From Hypericum androsaemum (lineage: Eukaryota > Streptophyta > Magnoliopsida > Malpighiales > Hypericaceae), in NCBI GenBank assembly GCA_963995505.1, contig OZ023190.1:310001-374000 (forward strand): a stretch of DNA of 64,000 nt. The letters are read 5' to 3'. Shown one piece after another: positions 10,673 through 22,660 of this stretch (its first letter is position 1; every line of letters starts with the position of its first letter). A program made the translations under genes and the position numbers. The notes under the pieces were generated by a model, which was not told where the DNA came from, did not search any database, and saw only the letters and a list, made by a program, of their open reading frames with translations.

Positions 10673-13222
10673 GTGAGGAGGAACTCACCTACTGTGGCTT
10701 CCTCCAAAGAGCCGGCTGAGATCAATGTCGTCCCGATGGAGTTCTATACACCCGTCGTCCCGATGGAGACATATGCGACTTTCCATGCTCGAAAGCTCTA
10801 CGAAGAGCCTTTTAGGCACTATGAGGAATCCTCACGGTTGGTCATCAATCAACACCAAGGGATGAGCGTATCTACCGGATCAGCTGTACCCGTCCAACCG
10901 GCCTTTGGGCAACCATGGACCGGTCATATACCTTTCACCGCAGTTCCGCCATCATCGGGTGTGTTCGGCTATGGTCTAATGCCCAGAACTCCTATGTATC
11001 CCCCGTATCAAACAACTCCTTATATGGCGATGGAGACACAAGGAGTGAACCACTCGGGACACTACGAGACTGGAAGGACGAGGGCTAGCAATCTCCAAGA
11101 GGAATCGAGTTGGTACCAACCGGCCCTGACACAAGATTGGTCATACCCATCTAAGGTCTCGGCCGACCAAAACTCTTTCAAAAGGAGGGATGTCTGCACG
11201 AATCCTTTGTTCGACTCAAGAGTTTCCAATCCTACCCCGACCCTCCAAGTCATGGATCAAGCACGGATGGACCTAGACAAGGAGGACAACCGCCATCCCA
11301 TCAATCAACAAGAAGAGCTCGGTGAGGATGATGAGCTCGATGAGGATGATGTCAACCGATAAGAAGAGCTCGATGACGACGAGCTCGATGATGACGAGCT
11401 CGACCAACAAGAAGAGCTCGATGAGGATGACGAGCTCGATGAGGATGACGTCAACCGACAAGGAGATATCGGTGAGAATAATGTCAATCGACAAGGAGAG
11501 CTCGATGAGAACGATGTCAATCGACAAGAAGAGCTCGATGAGGACGACGTCAACCAACAAAAAGAGCTCTATGAGGATGAAGATCTCGATGAGGATAAGG
11601 TCAACTGTCAGCTGACATTGGGATCTACCCGACGACAAAGGATGGAAGGGCAACCCTTATATTCCCAATCCGAGGACTTCGTCCCGCATCAATTCTTGGA
11701 GGATCAGTCATCAATGGATCCTCACCGTATTGCTCATGTCGCCATGGTTGGCTTCAACCGAAGCCAAAAAAGAAGCCCCAAGCAAGAGAAGGCCAATCCT
11801 AGGACCCGAAGGGCAAGACTCGGGGGGCAAGAAAGGCCACCCGATAATGGGATCCCAAAAGCTTGGAAGTCATTTCGTCCAAGGGGAACCGATGGTCCTA
11901 AGCGAGGGAAGGTCGACCTTAAGACCCGGGAGGCAAAACTCGGGGGGCAAGGACGACCACCCGATAGCGGTATACCAAAAACTCAGAAGTTCTACCCTTC
12001 GAGGGAAGTCAACAAGATGTGGAGGCTCCGTCATTCCCGTACCAAGGTAGACCTTCAAGACGGGTCCAACCCATACCGATACTCTTTTAACAGACTTGGA
12101 GATAAGATGATCACCCTTGATCTACTAACGCGAGACGTCCTGACTAAGACTCAGAGACGTCGCCTTGAGAGGAAGGTCCAGAAACAAAAGCAAGCCATCA
12201 AAGACCTCGAAAGGCAACTTGCAGAGCAAAGGGTCCAGTTGGAAAAACAAAAGATGCTCCTAGCTCGCCCACGAGTTGAACACCGATCGACCCAAACCCG
12301 AGGCCGGGCCAAGAAGGTTGAAGCCTCTAAGACAATCAAGGGAAAGGATCTCAAGCACATCAAGGAGGTTCGGCCAAAGGCACCCAAAAACTGACACAAG
12401 AAGTTGATCCGAGAGTGGGTACCTAAAGCGAGAAACGAGATCCATTCCAGGGAAAGTAATCTTTGTGAGGGCAAGGACGATTGGAAGGAAAAAGATGTCT
12501 CGGTCGGTTTTGACATTGGTTATGTTAAGTTTGGAGACTTCCCAGACAAGGTGTCGATCCACAAGTTATTCACCCTCCCGGCCATCTTTAGGCCGAAACT
12601 CAACCAATCAAGTCTTCTGAAGGGGGACATGAGTGAGGAAGATACACCTGAGCCACAGATAGAGATGTCATATATCGTTCCCATTGTGGAAGCCTTCAAT
12701 GGCGACGTCACCATTGTGAGGCCAACCCAAAGAATAGACAGACGCAAAAAACCTCTTTGCATCACGGTTCACATGCTTGGGGAGCCGATCAAGAGAGTAC
12801 CCATGGATGGCATGGGTGTGGCGAACACCTTTCTTCAATTACTCCTTAGGGATCACAATGAGGAAAAAGAGGATGTCAGCCCGACTGGCATGGTCATGAC
12901 CAACCTTAACAAAAAAGGGCGAGACTTGATCTGCTCCGGTCCGGTAATCCCATCTTCCATCCACCAATGTCCAATCCGGTGGAAGTCAGATAGAAAGGTG
13001 GAGATTATGATGGCCGATGCATGTCCATTCATCCTGGCCATATGCTACATAGAGGCGGCCTTCAACGACAGAACCACAATACCAATAAGGGTGGTCTATA
13101 GCTACGTAGATGGCTGGTTTGCCTGGTGTGCTAGTTCGATCAGGCAGAATGTCCTTTCAACCCAACGACCGATTAGTGCCACACCCGAGGGGCAAGTACT
13201 CCCCATTACTTTTGGGGAATAA
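10673..13222 (+). pseudogene. Internal polyprotein-like frame of the Gypsy-type element
   Basis: Three open stretches (10673-11362, 11363-12394 and 12395-13222) lie in the same frame, separated only by TAA at 11360-11362 and TGA at 12392-12394. This was therefore one frame of about 850 codons. The first part is Pro/Tyr/Met-rich. Next come Asp/Glu-rich repeats (about 11313-11600), then a basic region. A strongly predicted coiled coil (about 12145-12265, RRRLERKVQKQKQAI) follows. The last part contains HMLGEPIKRVPMDGMG, which resembles the aspartic-protease neighbourhood (VDGGS-like) of Gypsy polyproteins. It is a gag/protease-like remnant without RT or integrase. Start uncertain: the frame is open upstream of the GTG at 10673. 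Confidence 0.6.
11313..11600 (+). repeat. Asp/Glu-coding tandem repeat inside the Gypsy-type ORF
   Basis: Units built on GAAGAGCTCGATGAGGATGA with CAACCGACAA linkers encode repeats like Q-E-E-L-D-E-D-D-V-N-R. One linker CAA has become TAA at 11360-11362. Unit length varies in multiples of three, so the frame was under selection when the array expanded. Confidence 0.75.
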
Positions 13223-13382
13223 AGTAATAGACGGGTATGTCATCAGGACAACGGCCTAGACCTTTTTGAGCTGCTCATCTTTATTCCGTTTCAAGTTAGC
13301 TGGCGGGTGCCAAGTCAGAGATGAAGGACCACGTCAACACTTCTCGCCTGACCGTACCAAAGTGTTAACGTGCGGGGGGCAT

Positions 13383-15093
13383 TGTTGAGGTATAAAAATA
13401 ATCTCGACATTGTCAATATATTTTGAGGTACTCGGTGTGGTCGCAAGGTGATCGGGTGACCGATTGACCGGTGACCGATGTGGTCTGAAAGTGATCGGTG
13501 GGTGGTGTTGTCTCAAAGTAATCACTTCCAGTTTTGAGTTAGAAAGAGATTGTCGATGGTATTCCCTCTATCGAGTCCGAAGATAGTCTTAGTTACAACA
13601 TTTTCTAATTCAGAGCAAAAGGAGGTCAAAAATGTAGTTTAACACAGATATTTACTCTGAGTTCGAAGGTGGACGCCCCATTCGTGAAGTCAGAGTGGGC
13701 GTCCCATCCTTGAAGTCTGAGTGGGGGCCCCATCCTTGAAGTCTGAGTGGATGTCCTATCTCTAAAGTCATCTGGGATGTCCGAGTTGTGCCCTCAAAGT
13801 TGGATGTCCGGGTGAACGCCGAGCTCTTCGGCCCGTGAGGTCGATATGTCCGGGTTGGACACTTCAGTCCGTGAAGTCGATATGTCCGGGTTGGACACTT
13901 CAGTCCGTGAAGTCGATATGTCCGGGTTAGACACTTTGGTACATGAAGTCCATATGTCCGGGTTGGGCACTTTGGTACGTGAAGTCGATATATCCGGGTA
14001 AGGTGCCTTGATCCGTGAAGTGATATATCCGGGTTGGACGCTTCGGCTTGTGAGGTCGATATGTCCGAGTTTGGCACCTCGGCCCGCTAAGTAGGATGTC
14101 CAAGTTGGACCACTCGGCCCACTTGAAGTGGCCGTTTAAGTCCGCATTGGACTTTAAGGCGGTAAGGTCCGCTTTGAGTTGAAGGTGGTAAGGCCCGCCT
14201 CTTGCTCTATGCTTGTAGGTGGGAAGATGATTCCGGGTTCCAAGTGAGAGGCCTACGGCAAGAGGTCGAGTGGCGAGAGGCCTATGGCGAGAGGTTGAGC
14301 GAGGAGCTGAGCGAGAGGCCGAGTGGCGAGAGGCCGAGTGAGAGGCCTACGGCGAGAGGCCGGTGGCGAGAGGCCACGAAGGTGGGAGGCCGAAGGCGAG
14401 AGACCATGAAGGCAGGAGGCCGAAGATGAGAGGCCGAAGGCGGGAAGTCGAAGGCGAGAAGCCCATTTGACCTTCGTAGGCGGGAAGGCAATTTCGGGAG
14501 TAAGTCCACTTTGGTTGATGAGGCCGTTAGCTTGAGTCCATTTCGGGATTCACTTTGGGCCTGGCGAGATGTCCTTTTTGGAGGATGACAGACTGTAGAC
14601 AAGATTTTGCATGGGGGATTCGAGAAGGTCAAGATGATCTATATTTTCCTAACTTGAGCCGAGATTCTCAATATTTGGCAAGACTTGGTAAGTTCCTCTT
14701 TAGGCCGCGATCGCTTGGTCGTCACATTTTGAAAGCTTTCTATTCGAGGACAGGATCTGCTCATTTAAAGAAGACGGCTTGTACTGAGACGAGAGGATCC
14801 CGTCATATTAGGAATAAATAACTTGAAGCGGATCTCTCGGGATTGAGACTTGGAGCCGAAGGTCTTGGAGGCGGTTTAGGATTTTCTATTATGAAGGCGC
14901 GGAGGTTAGGTCAAGGCACTCTATATAAGAAGGGCTCGGGCGAGAGAACGAAGGACATCAACAACACAACACACAACTACTTTACGTATCTTGTATCGCT
15001 TTTCCTTTCCGTAGCCTAACATAGCTTTAGACCGACCTTGGGACAACCACTCCGGATCCGTTTTGGGTTACTTGTTCTCTTTTTTTCGCAACA
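13383..15093 (+). repeat. Right (3') LTR of the Gypsy-type element
   Basis: This LTR is 1711 bp, starts TGTTGAGG and ends CGCAACA directly before the GTGTG duplication. The TATA box is at 14922-14928. Relative to the left LTR it has a deletion of about 170 bp at position 13591 and shorter minisatellites. Confidence 0.88.
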
Positions 15094-15098
15094 GTGTG

Positions 15099-16095
15099 AA
15101 GTTCACCGTAAATAAAAATAACTATATCAGATAATAGTAAGTGTGAAGTGGTTATCAAAATTTGGTGACGTGGCTGGTCAAGTATTCCGGGCAGGGTTCG
15201 GGTAGGTTCGGGCAGGTCCGGGCAGGTCCGGGCAGTTACCCGAGGACCTTTTTGATGTTAATTGGAATAAGTATGACTCGATTGGTCAGTTTTTTACCAC
15301 AGAGTACTAAAGTAATTTTGGGCTATACTACAAAATACTAAAGTGGACTTTTCCCAAGAATTTATATAACAATACAAATGTCTTGTTTCTGTTGGAGAAA
15401 AGAAGACACGACATTTATATTACCGCGTACTATGCATGTATCTGCCATAGGGCATACATACATTCATTAATCTCCCCTGCCATTGGAATGGACAATACAT
15501 CATCCAGTACTTCACTGGACAAGACACGGATAACCAAAATCTTGAAAAATTAAATAAAAACACTTCAACTCTAAAATCATAAGAAAATTAAAAATCAATA
15601 TTGATCACTGGATAAACTTAACTGAAAGGTATCAAAACCCCAAGAATTGTATTCATCCACAATCACTGTACCTCATTGTAACAATACATTGTCTCGTCCT
15701 CTTAGTAAAATGGGTGTAATTTGTTGTTCTTTTCAACGAGTAAATTTACAAGTTCACTTAAAAAAAAAAGTAAATTGTATTAACTCCAAAAAATACACGC
15801 AGAGTGTAATTAGGCACATATCGCCAGTAATCGTTACATAATTAGCTACTAGCCACATTATGACCGTGTCACCTATATGTTACCCATATGTAACATCCTT
15901 CTGCGCCAAAAAATCAGATTCTTTGTTCTCTTGTAGAACAAGTACATTGTACATTAAGATCCAATGCTGACTGTAAAATCTCCTTAAATGGATTTAAGAA
16001 AATAAGACACTTCTCCGTCCCATAGAAAGAACAAGCACTTTCTGCATTGCCACTAATTTTTATCTATAATTTGCACTTGTGTGGTGGCGTTGATG
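15099..16095. other. AT-rich intergenic sequence
   Basis: No gene or transposon could be supported. There is a short GGTTCGGGCAGGTCCGGGCA-type tandem repeat at about 15189-15240 embedded in AT-rich DNA. Short frames here have no recognisable content. Confidence 0.4.
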
Positions 16096-16260
16096 GCTTG
16101 TGGCCGGTATGGGCTTGCTCCATCTCGATCCACTAAGTAGTACCTCCCCATGTTCAGCCCTTTGTTGGGGCCTTCATTTTGAAGCTTCTTAATTTTCAGA
16201 GTGGGGAAGTCTTCTTGGGCCTTCCTTCATGTCTGTAGCCTTTCTAGGCCTCTCTTGAAT
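16096..16260 (-). mobile_element. Dispersed fragment shared with the Mutator-like locus at 44.35 kb
   Basis: GCTTGTGGCCGGTATGGGCT, the CCACTAAGTA..ACCTCCCCA block and TTCAGCCC recur in the same order at about 44345-44450, next to the MULE transposase pseudogene. Both copies lack any intact frame. It is probably a piece of a larger repeat carried with Mutator-like elements. Confidence 0.45.
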
Positions 16261-16530
16261 TGGTGGATTTGCTTGGGGCCGATGCATTACAGCTCCACGT
16301 GAAACTTGGACCTCTTTTGACTGGCTGGATCAGGGGAATGGGAAATTGAAAATGTTATAGCATCTCTTGGTGAGTATGATTTAGTCTCCAGATGATTATG
16401 ATTTATAAATTCATAATTTTACGATGAAGTAACAAGAAACAATAAGAAGTAATGCTAATTGACTAAATTAGTATAAATGGTGTAGTAAATATTGCTAGGT
16501 ATGAGACAAGGGATTTTTGGACAAGCAAAG

Positions 16531-17020
16531 TGTTGGACCCTAGGCTCAATCAGGCACAAATTTTGGGTAGAATGGGCCAGTCAACCCGAGTTGACCGGCC
16601 CGGAGCCACGCAAGCGCCACGTCAGCATGACGTGGCGCTGATGTAGTTGCCGCCATAGTTGGCGGCCCATGTGTCACACTGACTTGGCGCCACGTGGCAA
16701 AGCTAGGGGTAACTTTGCCACGTGGCATGCCACATGGCGGACATGCGGTCCGAAGTGCTACATGGCAGACATGTGGCCCAGAAGTGCCACGTGGCACGTT
16801 CTGGTTGTCCGGATTTCCCTATAAAAGGGAAATCCGGCCGAACCAATCTGTAAATTTCTCACAACCACTCAATAAGAAAGAAAAACTCTGGAATAGTCCC
16901 TGAGTTTTGATCAGATTTTTAATAGAGGAAATTTCGTGAAAATCAATTACGAATCTGTTATAACGTTATCGTAATTCGACTGGCACGAAGACATTGTGGA
17001 CCCGAACCTGTGGACCTCTT
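16531..17020 (+). repeat. Left LTR of the deleted Copia element
   Basis: It aligns with 20145-20600 through repeated GCCACGTGGC-like blocks, a TATA-like CCCTATAAAAGGG (16820s) and the end GTGGACCTCTT. It has extra CATGCGGTCCGAAGTGC-type repeats relative to the right LTR. The exact 3' border is uncertain. Confidence 0.75.
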
Positions 17021-17185
17021 CCTTATGAAATGTGGACAGATCAGAAGCCCGATCTATCCGATTTTAAGCCATAGGGGTGTGCATCCTATGTCCATTCTAC
17101 CTCAAGTACTTTCGGTAAACTAGGACTGAGAGGTAGAAAAAGTATCTTTATAAGATACCCATAGGTATCTAAATGGTACATATTC

Positions 17186-19187
17186 GTGGGTGAACTGGAC
17201 GATGGACATGTAACAGAATTTGAATCACGCGAAGCCATATTTTTTGAGAATGAATTTCCAAAGTTGGGGGAGGTTAGTAATGATCTTACCCTTTATGAGA
17301 CAGATGAACCAGAATTAACTGGATCTCTTCTTTCGAGTGGGAGAATTGAGGAGGAAGATAGAGATTTTCCAACTCAAAATAATCCAGAAGGTCGTGATCT
17401 AAGTCTTTAAAGGGAGGTAATTTTTTATTCCAGTGGGAGTACGGTATTTCTACCCAGTGGGAGTGCGATTCCTGGATATGATGAATATATGAGAGATGTT
17501 TATCAAAACCAGGAATATCGTAGGTCTAGCAGAACTGGCATACCACGCCGATGATTTGACATTGAAGGCGAGGCTAATACGTTTTTGGTATCAGTAAAAA
17601 AATTTGGTGGTCCAAGTGAAATTCTTCTGGCCATCCTGCAGGATGAAGATGAGCCAAAGAATGTATCTGAAGCTTTGTCATCTCCAAAACGAACTGAATT
17701 GATAAATACAATGGAGGAAGAAATGTCTTCCATGATTAAAAACCAGGTTTAGAATCTGGTCGACCTACCTAAGGGGGCGTAGGGCAATTGAAAATAAGTA
17801 GATTCTCAAAATCAAGCGTAATGTAGATGGCAGTATCGAAAGATACAAAACGCGTTTGGTTGCCCAAAGATTCAAACAACATGCTGTGATAGACTATGAG
17901 GAGACTTTTGTACCTGTTGTTAGATTTACATCAATTAGGGTCATTTTAGCTATGGTTGCTAACATGAATCTAGAATTACATCAAATGGATGTAAAGACTG
18001 CTTTTCTCCATGGAGAATTGGATGAAGAAATCTACATGATTCAGCCTGAGAGCTACATTCAAAAAGGCTGCGAACACAAAGTTTGCAAATTGAATAAATC
18101 AATTTATGGCCTTAAGTAGTCGTCTAGATAGTGGTATATTTACTTTTATAATACGATCATGGCGCATGATTTTATAATGATAGACGAAGATCACTGCGTG
18201 TATATTAAGAAATCAGGAAAGAAGTTTGTCATCATCACTTTGTATGTTGATGAGATACTTTTAGCTGGAAATGACATGGGATTTCTTGTCGAAATCAAAG
18301 ATTGGTTATCTTCCAACTTTGAAATGAAAGACATGGGTGAAGCGGATTACATACTCGGAGTTAAGATTTCGAGAAATCGTTCGAAAAGGATAGTGTCTCT
18401 TTCACAAGAAATATATATTCGCAAAGTAGTAGAATATTTCAAATGTGATCACAGTAACCCAAAGTACGTCACATTGGTTAAAGGTCATAATTTGTGTAAG
18501 GACATGTACCCAAAAATAGCTAAACAACGTGGGGACATGGAGAAGATTCCTTATGCCAACGCAGTTTGATGCCTGATGTACGCAATGTTGTGTACCAGAC
18601 CTGATATTTGCTATGCTGTTGGGATAGCAAGCAGATATCAGTCTGATCCAGGCAGTGCTCAATGGAAGGCTGTCAAAGGGATTTTGAAATATTTGAACAC
18701 TACTGCAGAATACTCCTTGTGCTATCAAGGGCGTGACCTGATACTGATTGGGGAGGCGACGTGGACAAGAAAAAGTCTACATCTGGATTCATTTTTTTGT
18801 TGGGCGGGGGTGCTATCTCATGGAGCAGTAAGAAGCAAACCTGTGTATCCCTGTCAACAATGGAAGCAAAATATGTAGCTTCAGCTCATGCTGCACAAGA
18901 AGCGGTGTGGTTGAAGAGATTCTTAAGCCATCTCTCCCTGATCAACTCGACGGAGCCTGTGAGTCTATTCTGCGACAACCAGGCAGGATATAGCCTATGC
19001 TAAGGATCCTAGATTCCATAGCAGGGCTAAGCATATAGATATTAAATTTTACTTTGTTAGAAGTTTAGTAAAATATAAAGAATTGTGTATGAAACACATA
19101 TCTACACAAGATATGACCGCAGATCCAATGACTAAAGCATTACCTCGAGAAGTGTTCGAGAAACATGTTAAGTCACTGGATTTATGA
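17186..19187 (+). pseudogene. Copia pol remnant: integrase tail, RT and RNase H
   Basis: The order is the integrase C-terminal extension (VTEFESREA, 17210), the RT start, RT core LHQMDVKTAFLHGELDEE (about 17977-18028), YVDEILLAGND (about 18243; the usual YVDD is YVDE), and RNase H (STSGFIFLLGGGAISW, about 18778). It ends with a tail matching the MTKALPREVFEKH type near 19130-19170. Several stops and shifts occur, for example TAG at 18117-18119 and TGA at 18567-18569. It cannot make active enzyme. Confidence 0.85.
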
Positions 19188-20144
19188 CGGTTTTATTTGT
19201 AATCTAATTAGTTGGAATAAAGGAGTTTTATTTGGCAATATGAGTTATTTATGAAACATGTCGGACAGAGAAGTAGCCCACTCACACGGGTGTTTATCTC
19301 AGTGGGAGTCAAGAAGTTGATTCCTAGATGAGATGAGGCAGTTATTGGATATTCATAAGTGCATGTCCTATGACGGAATGCCGTCTTGCTCAAGAGCAAG
19401 TTTCCTTATGGGATGCAAGAATAAGTTGATGCATTTGGATTTTCTATAATCTATATGATAAGATATAAGTCGAACTTATCATACTGTCTGTCCTATTAGA
19501 CTAGAGTTAAGCTAAGGCTGATACTCTAGTATGGTGTTAAATGACATGTGTTCCTTTAAAAATGAATGTACACCGTAACACGTGATCAGTATCATGTGTG
19601 CTACTCGACCACTGGATGGGATAAAAATGTTGAGTGATTTCACAATCCCTGGTGTGAGACCAATTTTCGAGAACTGTGATTCCCGAAATCTACCCTTAAG
19701 ATCCTAAACGTATTCTGGAAGTATGATCCAGTGCTGCTAGCTTGGAAAGTTCATGAAAAGGTTATGGCATAGCGATTCGACCTGGCAGGGCTGACTAGAA
19801 AAGCAGACTGTATCATTATGAAAGGAATATAGTTAAGGGAGAAGGAACTATGTTCATCACATTCTGAGTTTTCTGGTTCATGTGCACCAATTGTATTGAA
19901 AAGTACAATAGTGAACCCGAATATAATTGTTTGAAATCACTAATGTGAACAATGGAATGTGACATGAGTCCTGGGGTAATAGCATGCATTATACAAGAAG
20001 GTTGTCGAGATGCTACTATTTAAGTAGCCTGAGTGTCTGTGCTCTTGAATTTGGCTTAACACACTCGACATATGCTGGTCGCACGAAATCCTTTAAAGAA
20101 ATCTGATAGCTGTTGATCAAGGTCAATAATAATTGAGTGGGAGA

Positions 20145-20608
20145 TGTTGGACCCTAGGCCCAATCAGGCCCAAATTTTGGGTGAAATGGGCTGGTCAACC
20201 CGAGTTGAGCAGCCCGGGGCCACGCAAGCGCCACGTCAGCATGACGTGGCATTGACGCAGTTGCTGCCAGAGTTTGCGGCCCACGTGGCAAAGCTAGGGG
20301 TAGCTTTGCCACATGGCGGACATGCGGTCTGAAGTGCCACGTGGTGGACATGCGGTCCGAAGTGCCACGTGGCGCGTTCTGGTTGTCCGAATTTCCCTAT
20401 AAAAAGAAAAATTCGGCTGAACCAATCTGTAAGTTTTCCCACAACCACTCAATAAGAAAGAAAAACTCTGGAATAGTCCCTGAGTTTTGATCAGATTTTC
20501 AATAAGAAAATCTCGTGAAAATCAATTACGAATTCGTTATAACGTGATCGTAATTCGACTGGCACGAAGACATTGTGGACCTGAACCTGTGGACCTCTTG
20601 CTTCAACA
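20145..20608 (+). repeat. Right LTR of the deleted Copia element
   Basis: It begins with TGTTGGACCC right after the polypurine tract and ends with CTTCAACA. It carries CCCTATAAAAAG as the likely promoter box at about 20396-20407. Confidence 0.75.
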
Positions 20609-20711
20609 AGTAAGTGATTTATTATTAACGAATTAGTTTGTTAATTAATAGAATTTAACATATAATTACTCGTTAATTACGCGTTAAAACCATCACAAAG
20701 AAAGCACAGCC

Positions 20712-20929
20712 GCCATAGGCTCGTGGGATTCTGTGTGTTCAAGGGAGCCTGATGTTCCTTTGGGGCCTTGGGTCCTCGTCTGGTGTTTTAGCTTGATTCA
20801 TTCGGGGGATTTTGTCCCTTTTCCCAGAGGAATTTTCTCTCTGTAGTTGCTCTCTTAGCAACTGTGATGCTTGTAATCTGTGTACTCAAGTGTTTTTTAT
20901 GAAATAAAATTTACTGTTACAAAAAAAAG
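20712..20929 (+). mobile_element. 5'-truncated LINE-like insertion with A-tail
   Basis: About 218 bp ending in TTTACTGTTAC plus an A-run (20921-20928), typical of plant LINE 3' ends. It is flanked by the direct repeat AAGCACAGCC (20702-20711 and 20930-20939). The related flank copy at about 8120-8165 carries the site only once, in inverted orientation and without the insertion, which supports a target-site duplication. Only the 3' end is present, so no ORF remains. Confidence 0.65.
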
Positions 20930-20939
20930 AAGCACAGCC

Positions 20940-21929
20940 ACGGCTCGGGACAAGGAGAACCAAGCTCCAAACTCCGACATGGAATTTGGAAGACGAGGAA
21001 CCACAGCTGCAACTGGGCTTCGACGAGGTAGTACAATGGGTACTACTTTATTATTTTAAAATTTTGGATTGTATATATTAACATGATATTATAGTATTTT
21101 TTTTAGAGAGAGGTACTTGATAATTACTTAAGTTGTTAAATTGATGGAGGTATTTGAGCCAATTTTATGAGAATTCTGCCAAACCCATCGTCTCGAGTTC
21201 TAGTACCGGATACAATACCAATCATCAAAAAAAGAACCATTCCAATTCCAGATGCCAAAACCTCAAAGAATGCTTTACATCTACGCCTCAAAGCTATCAT
21301 AAGTCATACATCTGAATAATCGGTTTTTTGGTTGAAAAAGAAATGAAGAATCAGGTTTTGGTCATTGTAGAAATTATGTATCCGACTATAAACACAATGC
21401 AGATGTCCAAGCATCATGTAAACGGCCATTTGCCAACAAAGTGTCCATATAGAACTTGCCTTCCACACTTCTCCCATTTTGTATTTTTCTTTCGAAACCA
21501 CATGGTACCCGATAAACGAACAACTACACTGTGACAAGTCCAGCTTCAAGCCAATCTCACATTTCACATTTCCACGGTAAAAAGTGTGACACATCCATCC
21601 CAGATTTTAGCAAGTGATCAGCCATATTCATCAGCACCAAACAATAAAACACTCTCTTCTAAAAAAATAATAACACACTCGTTAATACAAGCACAGACAT
21701 CAGATAGGAACCGCTCTTTTTCCAAATCATGAATTCCTTATTCTTAAATTGTTTCTTAACCAGAATTCTCTTATTCATTCTCAATTTCTATTTTAGTCAT
21801 AAATCACAGACAGGCAATCCTAATTGTTTGAGAACATTAGCCCCAAATTAATCACAATATTTTGAACCCCTAGCTCTGCCAATAGAGAAGATGGCATAGA
21901 GATATGTTACATATGAGGTTCGGTAATTG
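20940..21929 (-). repeat. NLR 3' flank module, copy 2 (for NLR-A')
   Basis: Inverted homologue of parts of 5920-8150 and direct homologue of 50640-52280. It lies immediately downstream (on the minus strand) of the last-exon block at 21930-21986, which places it as the 3' flank of NLR-A'. No intact gene is seen. Confidence 0.6.
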
Positions 21930-21986
21930 GGTCTGGTTTAGAGTTCTTCTTCCTCTTCTATGGGGTTGGCCTCTTCTTCAGCGAGT
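21930..21986 (-). pseudogene. Last exon block of NLR-A', separated by a Copia insertion
   Basis: On the minus strand a TTTGCAG acceptor is followed by ACTCGCTGAAGAAGAGGCC and a short GAA/GAG run ending GAACTCTAA. This matches the last exon of NLR-1. It is parted from the preceding exon (ending at 28647) by the Copia element 22209-28629 in the intron. In the phase inferred from NLR-1 it would read Thr-Arg-stop. Confidence 0.6.
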
Positions 21987-22208
21987 CTGCAAATCACCGA
22001 TATAACTGCAAAAAATCACATAACACTGAACCCATTAAGGCATCAAGTAAAATGATGCTAAACAATAAACAATTGTTATGATCCACATAAAAAATAATTA
22101 TGATTTCATTTGGTAAAAAATACGTGATCCGATTCAAAATCTTGTTACGAAGAAAAGATATATAATTCACTTGAACCAATAATATTTGTTTATACATTTA
22201 AAAAAAAC

Positions 22209-22646
22209 ATGTTAGACTTTTATGTTGTAACGCCCACTTACGTGTAAGCGTTTTGTGGCCCAAGTGTAGTTACCAATTAATGGTTTAATATAATGAAGGT
22301 AACTCATAGTTCATTAAGTGAATTAAATGAAGGTAACTCTTGATTTAAATGAATACTCTGATGGTTGGTTTATATAAAGAACTCAAGGGATTGGTCCTCT
22401 CTCAACCCAATTACGTAAGTTTTCTCTCCATCAAGAAAGCTTGTCAATCTAAAGGGGTCAAGAGGGAGAAACACAATTCCGACGATCAGCTGCTTCCGTT
22501 GTCGCTCTCGTCATGGATCAAGGTATGCTTTCTTGATCTTTTATTATCTGTGAAAATCATCTTGTTCTAAGATCTTGGCTATTATGTCATATGCAATATT
22601 AAGAATCATGAATTGTATAATTATGACCTATTAAATTATGCTTACA
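22209..22646 (+). repeat. Left LTR of the 22.2-kb Copia element
   Basis: 438 bp, TG to CA. It carries TTTATATAAAG (about 22369-22379) as the promoter box and an in-LTR ATGGATCAAG followed by GTATGC (22513-22528) that could be the start of a spliced gag leader. Confidence 0.88.
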
Positions 22647-22648
22647 TG

Positions 22649-22660
22649 TGGTATCAGAGC
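22649..22660 (+). other. Primer binding site (tRNA-Met)
   Basis: TGGTATCAGAGC follows the left LTR by two bases and is the standard Copia primer site complementary to initiator tRNA-Met. Confidence 0.85.

Larger units (their letters stand above)
8532..15093 (+). mobile_element. Ty3/Gypsy-type LTR retrotransposon, non-autonomous, large LTRs
   Basis: Two long direct repeats (8532-10534 and 13383-15093) start with TGTTGAGG and end with GCAACA. The whole is flanked by a perfect 5-bp target duplication GTGTG at 8527-8531 and 15094-15098. A purine-rich tract (GTGCGGGGGGCAT, 13370-13382) abuts the right LTR. The 2.85-kb interior has one long reading frame but no recognisable reverse transcriptase, RNase H or integrase, so movement would depend on an autonomous partner. 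LTR size and the site after the left LTR (TTTGGCATGCTCGGTGGGAC) suggest the Tat/Ogre side of Gypsy; that placement is an inference. Confidence 0.88.
16531..20608 (+). mobile_element. Internally deleted Ty1/Copia retrotransposon
   Basis: Similar repeats start with TGTTGGACCC at 16531 and 20145. A polypurine tract (GAGTGGGAGA, 20135-20144) abuts the right one. The interior begins in the C-terminal part of integrase and runs through RT and RNase H; gag, protease and most of integrase are absent. A non-coding stretch of about 950 bp lies between RNase H and the right LTR. The left LTR runs into the interior near 17020 without a recognisable tRNA-Met primer site, so the deletion removed that junction. 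No clear target duplication was found (CAAAG on the left, AGTAA on the right). Confidence 0.85.

Noticed and set aside
11273..11653. Hydrophobic Ile/Leu/Val-rich and Ser-rich minus-strand frames
   Set aside because: Antisense of the Asp/Glu repeat in the Gypsy-type ORF.
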